Below, piece by piece: positions 34,245 through 42,568 of a stretch of 64,000 bases of DNA (positions are counted from its first letter, which is position 1; every line of letters starts with the position of its first letter). Below the pieces are notes generated by a model that made no database searches, was not told where the DNA came from, and saw only the letters and a list, made by a program, of their open reading frames with translations. Made by a program: the position numbers and the translations under genes. The DNA is from CAWJLS01 sp963843755 (GTDB taxonomy: Bacteria; Acidobacteriota; Thermoanaerobaculia; Multivoradales; DATKCC01), in NCBI GenBank assembly GCA_963843755.1, contig CAWJLS010000002.1, positions 682,001 to 746,000 on the forward strand, in the 5' to 3' direction.

Positions 34245-35584
34245 CCGTGGGCTTTCCCGGCCGATTCGACCGAGTCGGGGCGCCCGATGGAGACGTAGCG
34301 GTATCCGGCTTCGGCCATCCGCTCGGGGTCGTACAGGTTGCGCAGGTCGACCACCAGGGGGCGGGAGAGGAGCGTCCGCAGGCGGCCCCACTCCAGGCTG
34401 CGGAACTGGTTCCACTCGGTGAGGATCGCCACCCCGTCGGCGCCCTCGGCCGCGTCGTAGGCGTTGTCGCAGTAGACGAGGTCGGGCAGCTCCTTCTTCG
34501 CCTCCTCCATCGCCGCCGGATCGAACGCCCGGACGGTGGCGCCGCGCTCGATCAGGCCGCGGGCGATCGGGATCGCCGGCGACTCGCGCATGTCGTCGGT
34601 GTTCGGCTTGAACGACAGGCCGAGCATGGCGACCGTGCGCCCACGGAGCCCGTCGAACGCCTGGTCGATCTTGTCGACCATGCGCAGCTTGGTGGCCTCG
34701 TTGACCTCGAGCACCGCCTCGATGATGCGGAAGCTGAGCCCCTGGTCGCGGGCGATCTGGGCGACCGCCTGGGTGTCCTTGGGGAAGCAGGAGCCGCCGA
34801 ACCCCGGGCCGGTCTGGAGGAACTTCGGCCCGATCCGGTTGTCCAGCCCCATGCCGCGGGAGACGGTCTCGACGTCGGCGCCGAGCTTCTCGCACAGGAT
34901 GGCGATCTCGTTGATGAACGAGATCTTGGTCGCCAGGAAGCCGTTCGAGGCGTACTTGATCAGCTCGGCGGTCTCCACGTTCGAGACGACGAACGGCACG
35001 TCGGCGTTGTGGAGCGGCGCGTAGATGTCCTCCATCACCTCGATCGCCCGCCGGTCGCGGCTACCGATGACCACCCGGTCGGGGTTCATGAAGTCGTCGA
35101 TCGCCGAGCCCTCGCGCAGGAACTCCGGGTTCGAGACGATGGCGAAGTCGTCGTCGTGGCCGTGGGACCGGGCGGTGTCGCGGATGAGCTGCTCGATCTT
35201 GCTGCCCGTGCCGGTGGGCACGGTGCTCTTGGTGACCACCACCTTGAAGCCGTTCAGGTGCTCGCCGATCGACCGGGCGACCTCCTTGATGAACTTCAGG
35301 TCGGCCTTGCCGTTCGGCAGGGGCGGCGTGCCGACGGCGATGAACACCGCCCGCGACTCTTCGATCGCCGGGCCCAGGTCGGTGGTGAACGACAGCCGAC
35401 CCTCCTTCATGTTCTTGGTCACCAGGGTCTCGAGGCCCGGCTCGTAGATCGGGATCTCACCGCGCCGGAGGGTTTCGACCTTGGAGCGGTCCTTGTCCAC
35501 TCCGACGACGTGCATTCCGAAGTCGGCCAGGCAGGCACCGGTCACCAGACCGACGTATCCGCTGCCGACGACGCAGACCTTCAT
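34241..35584 (-). CDS. UDP-glucose 6-dehydrogenase
   Basis: This 447-aa NAD-dependent enzyme oxidises UDP-glucose to UDP-glucuronate. Visible motifs are the N-terminal GSGYVGLVTGACLADFGM, VGTPPLPNGKADL, KSTVPTGTGSKI, NPEFLREGSAIDDFMNPDRV, the catalytic Cys loop GPGFGGSCFPKDT and the C-terminal LGLSFKPNTDDMRESPA. An AGGAG site lies about 10 nt before the ATG. The frame is open upstream, but there it is antiparallel to real coding and ignored. It lies between the epimerase (37 nt upstream) and the decarboxylase (ATGA overlap). Confidence 0.96.
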
Positions 35585-35621
35585 TGCATGTGCTCCTGGG
35601 GTTACCTGATTCAAAGGCGGC

Positions 35622-36587
35622 TCACGAGCGCTGGCGCTCGAGGTACCAGGCGACGAACCGGGCGAGCCCCTCGCGGATGGGGACTTTCGGTGAGTACCCC
35701 AGCAGGCGACCCGCCTTGGTGACGTCGGCATAGGTGATCGGCACGTCGCCGGGCTGGTCGGGAAGCGAGTCGATCTTCGGCTCGACGGCGAGCTCGGCGG
35801 CGATCCAGTTGACCAGGTCCGCGAGGGCGGTGGTCTCGGCACCGCCCAGGTTGAGGATTTCGAAGCCGAGCTCGGCGTCGAGGCTGGCGACCACGCCGTC
35901 GACGATGTCACTGATGTAGGTGTAGTCGCGGCGGCTGGAGCCGTCGCCGAACAGCGGGATGCTCTCGCCGCGGTAGAGCAGGTCGGTGAACTTGTGGATC
36001 GCCATCTCCGGGCGCTGGCGCGGGCCGTAGACGGTGAAGAAGCGCAGGCAGGAGATCTTGAGCCCGTGGAGGTGATGGTAGTTGTAGCAGAGCAGCTCGC
36101 CCGTGCGCTTGGTGGTGGCGTAGGGGCTGATCGGCTGGTCGACCCGGTCGGTTTCGGCGAAGGGGACCTTCTTGTTGATGCCGTAGACCGACGACGACGA
36201 GCCGAAGATGAACACCTCGGGGCCGTGGCGCCGCGCCGCATCGAGCAGCCGGAGCGTGCCGATGCAGTTGACGTCCTCGTAGAGGATCGGCTCGCTCAGG
36301 CTGGGGCGCACCCCCGCGCGGGCGGCCAGGTGGATCACGCCGTCCAGGTCGCCCCGGGCGAAGATCCCTTCGACTAGCGCCTCGTCCCGGATGTCGCCCT
36401 CGACCAGGCGGTAGCGATCGCCGTGCTCGGCGAGGAAGGCGGCGACGTTCTCCCGCTTGCGGGCCGGGTCGTAGAAGTCGTTGAAGTCGTCCAGGACCGT
36501 CACCCGGTCGCCCCGGTCGAGCAGTCGCCGGGTCAGGCTGGAGCCGATGAAGCCGGCGCCGCCGGTGATCAAGATGTGCTTGCTCAT
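35622..36587 (-). CDS. NAD-dependent epimerase, UDP-glucuronate 4-epimerase type
   Basis: This 321-aa SDR has TGGAGFIGSSLTRRLL (NAD loop), DDFNDFYDPARKRENV (characteristic of UDP-glucuronate 4-epimerases), IHLAARAGVRPSL, SSSSVYG, YATTKRTGE (YxxxK) and LRFFTVYGPRQRPEMA. It would make UDP-galacturonate from UDP-glucuronate, complementing the two following genes. The start overlaps the MlaD stop (ATGA), which ties this sugar cluster to the lipid transport genes. Confidence 0.92.
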   Translation of the reverse strand: MSKHILITGGAGFIGSSLTRRLLDRGDRVTVLDDFNDFYDPARKRENVAAFLAEHGDRYRLVEGDIRDEALVEGIFARGDLDGVIHLAARAGVRPSLSEPILYEDVNCIGTLRLLDAARRHGPEVFIFGSSSSVYGINKKVPFAETDRVDQPISPYATTKRTGELLCYNYHHLHGLKISCLRFFTVYGPRQRPEMAIHKFTDLLYRGESIPLFGDGSSRRDYTYISDIVDGVVASLDAELGFEILNLGGAETTALADLVNWIAAELAVEPKIDSLPDQPGDVPITYADVTKAGRLLGYSPKVPIREGLARFVAWYLERQRS

Positions 36588-37756
36588 GGTCGAGGCACCC
36601 CCGAGCCGCCGTCCGGGGAAGTCCCCGGCGAGGCCTCGTGGGCCTCGTCGTAGCGTTGTTCGATCCCCTTCTTCTGGCGATTGCGGATCAGCCAGCGCAG
36701 CAGGGCCGATTGGTTGACGCCGACGATGACGTCGTTGACCGCCTGGTAGACGGACGGGTCGTTGATCAGCATTCCGGCGGTTCCTTCTCCTTCGTCGAGC
36801 TTGCGGGTGAGCGAGTCGATGCGTTCGAGGATGGTCTCGATCTCGGTCCGTACCTGGTTCCCGAGATCCTCGTCGTCGATCAGCATCGGCAGCAGGCCCT
36901 TGCCGTTGCGCAGGTCGTTCGAGACCGCCTGCAGGTCCTCGGCGGTGGAGCGGAGCTGCTCCAGGGTGGCCTGGAAGTCCTGCTTGGTGGTCGGATCCTT
37001 GAGCAGCGCCGGGAGCAGGCCGTCCCCGTCCTCCACCTCGGCGAGGATGCGGTCGAGCCGGTCGACCGAGGAGGCCATGCGGTCGGCCAGCTCCCGGTCC
37101 TGGATCAGCCGCGGGATCAGGCCGTCTCCGTCCTCGATCTTCTTGGCCGCCCGGCGGACCGTCTCCATGGTCTCGACGATGGCGTCGGTCACCCGCTCGC
37201 CGGTCTCGGACTCGGTCGTCAGCTCGCCGAGCAGCCCCTCGCCCCGCTCCATCCGGCGCAGGATGTCACGCAGGTCGGCCGAGATCTGGACCACGTTGTC
37301 CATTACGTCCTCGCCGGAGGCGACCAGCTTGTCGACGTTGGTCGGCGGGGCGGCCGGGATGACGCCACCCGGCGGGATCGGCGCCGTGTCGGTCGAGCCG
37401 GTGGTCAGCTCGACGTACTTGTCGCCGAGCAGCCCCAGCGTCTTGATCCGCGCCATCGAATCCTGGCGGATGCGGGCGGCATAGCGCTCGTCGACCTCGA
37501 TCACCACCTTGATCTCGGTGGCCTCGGCCGAGGTCGGCAGGACGACGTCCTTGACCGTCCCCACCTCGACGCCGTTGAGCTGCACCGGGCTGCCCTGGTT
37601 GAGGCCGCCGACGGAACGGAAGTAGCTGACGTAGCGGTTCTTGGTCGAGAACAGGTTGCTCTGCTCGCCGATCAGGAAGACGCCGAGACCGAGCAGGCCG
37701 AGGGCGAGGATGATCAGCAGGCCGACCTTCCACTCGAGGCCCTCCTTACGCCGCAT
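36584..37756 (-). CDS. MlaD family (MCE domain) lipid-transport protein
   Basis: This 390-aa protein has an N-terminal membrane anchor (about 8-27, WKVGLLIILALGLLGLGVFLIG), an MCE domain (about 30-120; YVSYFRSVGGLNQGSPVQLNGVEVGTVKDVVLPTS, YVELTTGSTDTAPIPPGG) and a long helical tail with repeated DGDGLIPRLIQD/DGDGLLPALLKD/GKGLLPMLIDD units. Such proteins form hexamers that carry lipids across the periplasm with an MlaE/MlaF ABC unit. The tail repeats are typical of long MCE proteins. It overlaps MlaF by 11 nt and the epimerase by ATGA. Confidence 0.92.
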   Translation of the reverse strand: MRRKEGLEWKVGLLIILALGLLGLGVFLIGEQSNLFSTKNRYVSYFRSVGGLNQGSPVQLNGVEVGTVKDVVLPTSAEATEIKVVIEVDERYAARIRQDSMARIKTLGLLGDKYVELTTGSTDTAPIPPGGVIPAAPPTNVDKLVASGEDVMDNVVQISADLRDILRRMERGEGLLGELTTESETGERVTDAIVETMETVRRAAKKIEDGDGLIPRLIQDRELADRMASSVDRLDRILAEVEDGDGLLPALLKDPTTKQDFQATLEQLRSTAEDLQAVSNDLRNGKGLLPMLIDDEDLGNQVRTEIETILERIDSLTRKLDEGEGTAGMLINDPSVYQAVNDVIVGVNQSALLRWLIRNRQKKGIEQRYDEAHEASPGTSPDGGSGVPRP

Positions 37757-38585
37757 GGTCCACCTCCTCGCGGCCGGCGAGGAACGCGGCGAAGAGATCG
37801 TCGTCGGTGGCGTTCGCGGCCTCCCAGTCGCCCAGGAAGCGGAACTGCCCGTCGGCGAGGAAGGCGACCCGATCGCCGACGGTGCGCGCCAGCGGGATGT
37901 CGTGGGTCACCACCACCGAGGTCACCCCCAGCTCGGTCTGGATGTTGCGGATCAGCCGGGCGATGGTGGCGGAGGTCATGGGGTCGAGGCCGGTGGTCGG
38001 TTCGTCGAACAGGACGGCTTCCGGGTCGAGGGCGAGGGAGCGCGCCAGGGCCACCCGCTTCCTCATGCCGCCGGACAGGTCGGCCGGCATCTTCTGCTCG
38101 ATCTCCGACAGCCGGACCGTGGCCAGCTTGGCGGTGACCCGCTCGGCGATGGCTTCCTCCGACAGGTCGGTGTGCTCGCGCAGAGGGAAGGCGATGTTCT
38201 CGAACACGGTCATGGAGTCGAACAGCGCTCCCTGCTGGAAAAGCATCGCGACGCGCCGGCGCACGGGGAACAGATCATACTCGGAGAGGGTGGTGAGATC
38301 GGTCCCTTCGAACACCACCTCGCCGGCGTCGGGCACTTCGAGGCCGTTCAGGTGGCGCAGCAGCACGCTCTTGCCGGTGCCCGAGCGGCCGAGGACCACC
38401 AGGCACTCGCCGAACGCGAGGTCGAAGTCGATGCCGTCCAGGACGCACAGCGTGCCGAACGACTTGACCAACCCCCGGACGCGGATCATCGGTTCGGATC
38501 GCGAGCCGGGGCGCGTGTTCCGAAGGTCCCGAGAGTCGCCGGGGTGGCTCGCTGGAGGGTCGGTCATGGAAGCGTCGCGGCCCAT
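37746..38585 (-). CDS. MlaF family ABC transporter ATPase
   Basis: This ATPase is about 279 aa, with Walker A LGRSGTGKSVLLRHLNG, the signature DLSGGMRKRVALARSLAL, Walker B AVLFDEPTTGLDP and the switch His VVVTHDIP. It energises MCE-type lipid transport. The start is uncertain: ATG at 38585, another at 38567 or 38489 (MIRVRGLVKSF, where the conserved domain begins), or TTG at 38600 overlapping the MlaE stop. No candidate has a strong ribosome site. It is flanked by MlaE and MlaD in the usual order. Confidence 0.92.
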   Translation of the reverse strand: MGRDASMTDPPASHPGDSRDLRNTRPGSRSEPMIRVRGLVKSFGTLCVLDGIDFDLAFGECLVVLGRSGTGKSVLLRHLNGLEVPDAGEVVFEGTDLTTLSEYDLFPVRRRVAMLFQQGALFDSMTVFENIAFPLREHTDLSEEAIAERVTAKLATVRLSEIEQKMPADLSGGMRKRVALARSLALDPEAVLFDEPTTGLDPMTSATIARLIRNIQTELGVTSVVVTHDIPLARTVGDRVAFLADGQFRFLGDWEAANATDDDLFAAFLAGREEVDHAA

Positions 38586-38596
38586 CGAGTCAGGCG

Positions 38597-39352
38597 TCAA
38601 ATCAACAGGTAGAACAGCTTGGTCAGGAAGAAATCGGAGACCAGGATCAGAATCGAGGCCTGGACCACGGTGTTGGTGGTCGCTCTGCCGACGCCGTCGG
38701 CGCCACCCGAGGCGTTCAAGCCATTGTAGCAGCCGATCATGGCGATGAAGTAGGCGAAGAAGAACGACTTGCCGAGGCCGCTGAAGACGTCGCCGAGGGT
38801 CAGCGCGGCGAGCACGTCGTTGATGTAGAAGCCGGCGGTGACGTCGAGCTGGAAGACCGCGATCAGCAGGCCGCCCAGGACGCCGAGGAAGTCGCCGATG
38901 ACCGCCAGGATGGGCAGCATCACCAGGCTCGCCGCGAGCTTCGGCACCACCAGCTTCTTGACCGGGTCGGCCGCCATCGAGCGCAGCGCGTCGATCTGCT
39001 CGGTCACCTTCATGGTGCCGAGCTCGGCGGTCATGCCGGAGCCGATCCGGCCACCGACGATCAGCGCCACCAGCACCGGGCCGAGCTCGCGGACGAGCGA
39101 CTTCGAGACCACCGTGCCGATGTAGTACTTGACCCCCAGAGACGGCAGGCTGTAGGCGGTCTGGAGCGCCAGGACCATGCCGGTGAAGATCGTGGTGATG
39201 CAGGCCACGCCGAGGGAGCGGACCCCGATCTGTTGCATCTCGGCGGTCCAGGCCGACAGCTCGTAGGGCGGCTTGAGCAGCGCGAGGAAGGCGCGCCAGG
39301 TCAGGATGCCGAGGGCTCCGGCCTGGCGGACGAAATCGAAGGGCTCGTTCAT
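38597..39352 (-). CDS. MlaE family ABC transporter permease
   Basis: This 251-aa protein has five or six spans and the MlaE core: SLGVACITTIFTGMVLALQTAY, LGPVLVALIVGGRIGSGMTAELGTMKVTEQIDALRSM and DPVKKLVVPKLAASLVM. It is the permease of the MCE lipid transporter. It starts 7 nt after the small membrane protein gene upstream and is the likely first large gene of the operon through UDP-sugar enzymes. Confidence 0.95.
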   Translation of the reverse strand: MNEPFDFVRQAGALGILTWRAFLALLKPPYELSAWTAEMQQIGVRSLGVACITTIFTGMVLALQTAYSLPSLGVKYYIGTVVSKSLVRELGPVLVALIVGGRIGSGMTAELGTMKVTEQIDALRSMAADPVKKLVVPKLAASLVMLPILAVIGDFLGVLGGLLIAVFQLDVTAGFYINDVLAALTLGDVFSGLGKSFFFAYFIAMIGCYNGLNASGGADGVGRATTNTVVQASILILVSDFFLTKLFYLLI

Positions 39353-39359
39353 CGGGGCG

Positions 39360-39593
39360 TCAGGCTCGCAGGGGGACCCAGGTGGCGGCGTGGACCAGCC
39401 CGAGGGTCGCTTCGATCGCCGCGGTCGGCCACCGGCAGAGCCCGCCGGCTCCGGAGATCGCGCGCGGCAGCGCCGCCGGCGCGACGGCCAGCGCCACGGC
39501 CGTTGCCAGGTCGATCACGGCGCCCACGGCCAGGCTCGTCCGCAGCAGGCCGAGCAGGCGGACGCGGCGCGCGAAGTGACGGGTCACCCTCAT
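39360..39593 (-). CDS. Small hydrophobic protein, 77 aa
   Basis: This 77-aa open frame has an Arg-rich N-terminus (MRVTRHFARRVRLLGLLR), then a hydrophobic segment (SLAVGAVIDLATAVALAVAPAALPRAI) and a weaker second segment. The ATG at 39593 and the 7-nt distance to MlaE suggest it heads the mla-like operon. No family is recognised. It could be a shadow of a GC-rich leader, but the composition and position favour a real gene. Confidence 0.5.
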   Translation of the reverse strand: MRVTRHFARRVRLLGLLRTSLAVGAVIDLATAVALAVAPAALPRAISGAGGLCRWPTAAIEATLGLVHAATWVPLRA

Positions 39594-39724
39594 GGGACGG
39601 GAGTCTATCGCGGCGTTCCGGGGCGGCCGTCCGGAGGGCGGCAGGAGCGGGCCCCGTCGGATGGGGACCGGCGGCTGGTGTCTCCGCGTTGTGGTTCGTG
39701 CGCCGAGCGGGGAGAATGGGCGCC

Positions 39725-40576
39725 ATGCCGGAGGACGGGTTCCAGGACGGAGAGGGCCGAGCGGGCGAGGTGTCCGAGGTGTCTCTGGTGTCCGCGGGGG
39801 TGTCCGCGGGCGAGGCGCCCGCGGAGGCGCGCCGGGTCCGCCTGCCCGGCTGGTGGACGACCGTCACCGGCAACCTCTACCTGGTCCTCGGCACGCTCGT
39901 CTTCGGCCTGCTGGCGCTGCCCGCCGGGCCGCTCCCGCCACGGGGCGACTGGGTGTTCTCCATGTCCAAGCTCTGGTCGTGGGGGCTGCTCGCCGCGAGC
40001 GGCGTCCGGGTGCGCAGGAGCTTCCGGCAACGGCTTGCGCCGGAGGGCGGCTACATCTTCCTGGCCAACCACCAGAGCATGTTCGACATCCCCCTGATGA
40101 TCGCCACCGTGCCGGTGCAGCTCCGGTTTGCCGCCAAGCGGAGCCTCTTCCGCATCCCGGTGTTCGGCTGGGCGATCCGTGCCGGTGGCTTCATCCCCGT
40201 CGACCGCGGCGACCGGCAGAAGGCGCGCAACGCCCTCGGCGCCGCCCAGGAGCGCCTCGGCCGGGGCACGTCGGTGCTGCTCTTCCCGGAGGGCAGCCGG
40301 TCGCTCGACGGCCTGATCCACCCGTTCCAGCGCGGCGGCCTCCTGCTGGCGCTCAAGACCGGCCTGCCGATCGTGCCGGTCGGCATCCGCGGCACCCTCG
40401 GCCGCCAGCGTCGGGGGAGCTTCAAGATCCGCGGCGGCGGCGTCGAGGCGCACTACGGCACGCCGATCGACCCGGCGGACTACGGCGTTCGCGGCCGGCG
40501 CGAGATGGAGGCGGAGCTGCGGCGACAGATCGAGGAGCTGGCTGGGACCGAGAGCTCGGACGTCGAGATCGAGTGA
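39725..40576 (+). CDS. 1-acyl-sn-glycerol-3-phosphate acyltransferase (PlsC family)
   Basis: This 283-aa membrane acyltransferase makes phosphatidate from lysophosphatidate. Family motifs are NHQSMFDIPLMI (HxxxxD), PVFGWAIRAGGFIPVDRGD, LLFPEGSRSLDG and VPVGIRGT. Hydrophobic spans lie around residues 45-65 and 80-95. The N-terminal 40 residues are a Val/Ser/Gly/Glu repeat (GEVSEVSLVSAGVSAGE) encoded by a short tandem repeat. I chose the ATG at 39725 because GGGGAG sits about 10 nt upstream; an ATG three codons earlier is too close to it. Confidence 0.92.
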   Translation: MPEDGFQDGEGRAGEVSEVSLVSAGVSAGEAPAEARRVRLPGWWTTVTGNLYLVLGTLVFGLLALPAGPLPPRGDWVFSMSKLWSWGLLAASGVRVRRSFRQRLAPEGGYIFLANHQSMFDIPLMIATVPVQLRFAAKRSLFRIPVFGWAIRAGGFIPVDRGDRQKARNALGAAQERLGRGTSVLLFPEGSRSLDGLIHPFQRGGLLLALKTGLPIVPVGIRGTLGRQRRGSFKIRGGGVEAHYGTPIDPADYGVRGRREMEAELRRQIEELAGTESSDVEIE

Positions 40577-40744
40577 CAGGCTCTCCCACCAACTCCTCGA
40601 TCTCTTTTCCACCCGATGGCCGTCCGCCGGCGAGGCGCGGTGGGATCGGGAATCCGCGGCCCCGTGGTACGTTTTCCATTCTCGGAGAGGCGCCGTGTCT
40701 CTCTGCTTCTCCTTCCCCGTGCACCGAACTCTCCGGACCCGATC

Positions 40745-41854
40745 ATGGCGAACGATCTCGAAGACCGTATCTGGCAATCGCTCAAGGGCGTGAAGTTCCC
40801 CGGCATGAGCCGGGACATCGTCTCCTTCGGCTTCGTCGAGCGTGTGGCGGCCGACGGCGGTCGCGCCACGGTCACTCTGCGCATGACCACCCACAACGAG
40901 GACGCCGTCGGCCAGGTGCGCGACCAGGTCGAGCGGGCCGTCGCCGCGGTCGACGGGGTCGACTCCGCCCAGGTCGAGCTCAAGATCTCCCAGCCCGCCG
41001 GGCCGCCGGGAGCGAGCGGCGCGGGTGCCGCCGCCCAGCGCGCGGTCTCCCAGGGCCAGGGCCTGCTGCCCGGCGTCGAGCACGTGGTCGCCGTCGCCTC
41101 CGGCAAGGGCGGGGTCGGCAAGTCGACCGTGGCCGCCAACCTGGCGGTCGCCCTGGCGCGCCAGGGCAAGCGGGTGGGGCTGCTGGACGCCGACATCTAC
41201 GGCCCGTCGGTACCGATGATGTTCGGCATCACCGAGCGCCCGCGGATCGAAGGGGACCGGGTCGTGCCGTTTCAGCGCTACGGCGTCAAGGTGATGTCGC
41301 TCGGCTTCATCCTGGAGACCGATACGCCGGTGATCTGGCGCGGTCCCATGGTGATGAAGGCGCTCGAGCAGATGCTCGGCGACGTCGAGTGGGGCGAGCT
41401 CGACTACATGATCGTCGACCTGCCGCCCGGCACCGGCGACGCCCAGCTCACCATCACCCAGAAGGTGCCGCTGTCCGGCGCGGTGGTGGTGACGACGCCC
41501 CAGGACGTGGCGCTGATCGATGCGCGCAAGGGGCTGGCCATGTTCCGCAAGGTCAACGTGCCGGTAGTCGGCATCGTCGAGAACATGGGCACCTTCATCT
41601 GCCCCCACTGCGGCGAGGCGACCGACATCTTCAAGCGCGGCGGCGGCGAGCGCACGGCCGACCTGCTGGGCACCGCCTTCCTGGGCAGCATCCCGCTCGA
41701 TCCCGCGGTGGTGCGCTCCGGCGACGACGGCCGGCCGATCGTCGACGCGGCACCGGACGGGCCGCACGCTGCGGCGTTCGCCAAGGTGGCCGCGGCGGTG
41801 ATGGAGGAGGCGGCGAAGCAGGCCGGCGAGCGCCCCAAGATGTCGATCGTCTGA
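40745..41854 (+). CDS. Mrp/NBP35-type Fe-S carrier ATPase (ApbC-like)
   Basis: This 369-aa protein has an N-terminal MIP18/DUF59-like domain (about 1-85; IWQSLKGVKFPGMSRDIVSFGFVERV), a linker, and a ParA-like ATPase with VASGKGGVGKSTVAANLA (deviant Walker A), LLDADIYGPSVPMMFG and DYMIVDLPPGTGDAQLTI. The CxxC of Fe-S carriers is present (FICPHCGEATDIF). It transfers Fe-S clusters to target proteins. I chose the ATG at 40745, where the family N-terminus begins. The stop codon overlaps the next start by one base (TGATG). Confidence 0.94.
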   Translation: MANDLEDRIWQSLKGVKFPGMSRDIVSFGFVERVAADGGRATVTLRMTTHNEDAVGQVRDQVERAVAAVDGVDSAQVELKISQPAGPPGASGAGAAAQRAVSQGQGLLPGVEHVVAVASGKGGVGKSTVAANLAVALARQGKRVGLLDADIYGPSVPMMFGITERPRIEGDRVVPFQRYGVKVMSLGFILETDTPVIWRGPMVMKALEQMLGDVEWGELDYMIVDLPPGTGDAQLTITQKVPLSGAVVVTTPQDVALIDARKGLAMFRKVNVPVVGIVENMGTFICPHCGEATDIFKRGGGERTADLLGTAFLGSIPLDPAVVRSGDDGRPIVDAAPDGPHAAAFAKVAAAVMEEAAKQAGERPKMSIV

Positions 41855-42567
41855 TGGGCGAGCGTGTGGCGGTGGTCGCCGACGCCCACCTGGGCGGTCC
41901 GGGCGGGCCGGCGGAGCCTCTCGTCGAGCAACTGCTCCGGCTGCCGGAGGAGGGCTGCGGCCACCTGCTCCTGATGGGCGACCTGTTCCAGCTCTGGATC
42001 GGCGACCGGCGCTACGAGACCGACGACATCGTCCAGGTGGTCGAGGCGCTCGGCGAGCTCCGGCGCGCGGGTCTCGGGATCGACTACATCGAGGGCAACC
42101 GCGACTTTTTCATCGGCCGCAGCCCCTACGCCCACGTCTTCGACCGGGTCACCGACGAGGTCTCCCTGCAGAGCGACGGCGTCCGCTACGTCGCGGTCCA
42201 CGGCGACGGGCTCGACCGGCGCGACTGGAAGTACCGGTTCTGGCGGGCGCTGTCGAAGAGCGCGCCGAGCCGCCTGGTGGCCCAGAACATGCCACGCCGG
42301 ATCGCCGCCGCCATGGCCCACGGCACCGAGCGCCGGCTGTCCGAGACCAACCAGAAGCATAAGCGCTTCATCCCGGAGGACGTGCTGCGCGACTACGGCA
42401 CCCGGCGCCTGGCCGAGGGCTTCGACGTCCTCTTGCTCGGCCATTTCCACGAAGAGCGCTTCCTCGACGTCGAGGGCGGAACGGTCTGGCTGATCGACGC
42501 CTGGTGCAACAGCCGGCGGATCGAGTGGTTGGACGAGCGGGCCACCGCCGAGTCGGCGAGGCGGTGA
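41854..42567 (+). CDS. UDP-2,3-diacylglucosamine diphosphatase-like metallophosphatase (LpxH type)
   Basis: This 237-aa calcineurin-type phosphoesterase has the metal sites VVADAHLG (DxH), LLLMGDLFQLWIG (GD), YIEGNRDFF (GNRD), VAVHGDGLD and LLLGHFHEERF (GHFH). The pattern fits LpxH, which makes lipid X in lipid A synthesis, as expected in a diderm. Its start overlaps the Mrp stop (TGATG), and aroA begins 1 nt after its stop codon. Confidence 0.9.
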   Translation: MGERVAVVADAHLGGPGGPAEPLVEQLLRLPEEGCGHLLLMGDLFQLWIGDRRYETDDIVQVVEALGELRRAGLGIDYIEGNRDFFIGRSPYAHVFDRVTDEVSLQSDGVRYVAVHGDGLDRRDWKYRFWRALSKSAPSRLVAQNMPRRIAAAMAHGTERRLSETNQKHKRFIPEDVLRDYGTRRLAEGFDVLLLGHFHEERFLDVEGGTVWLIDAWCNSRRIEWLDERATAESARR

Positions 42568-42568
42568 C

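Noticed and set aside
40577..40744. A degenerate copy of the CCCTTCCC hairpin near 40600
   Set aside because: CTCGATCTCTTTTCCACCC resembles one arm only; there is no pairing second arm.
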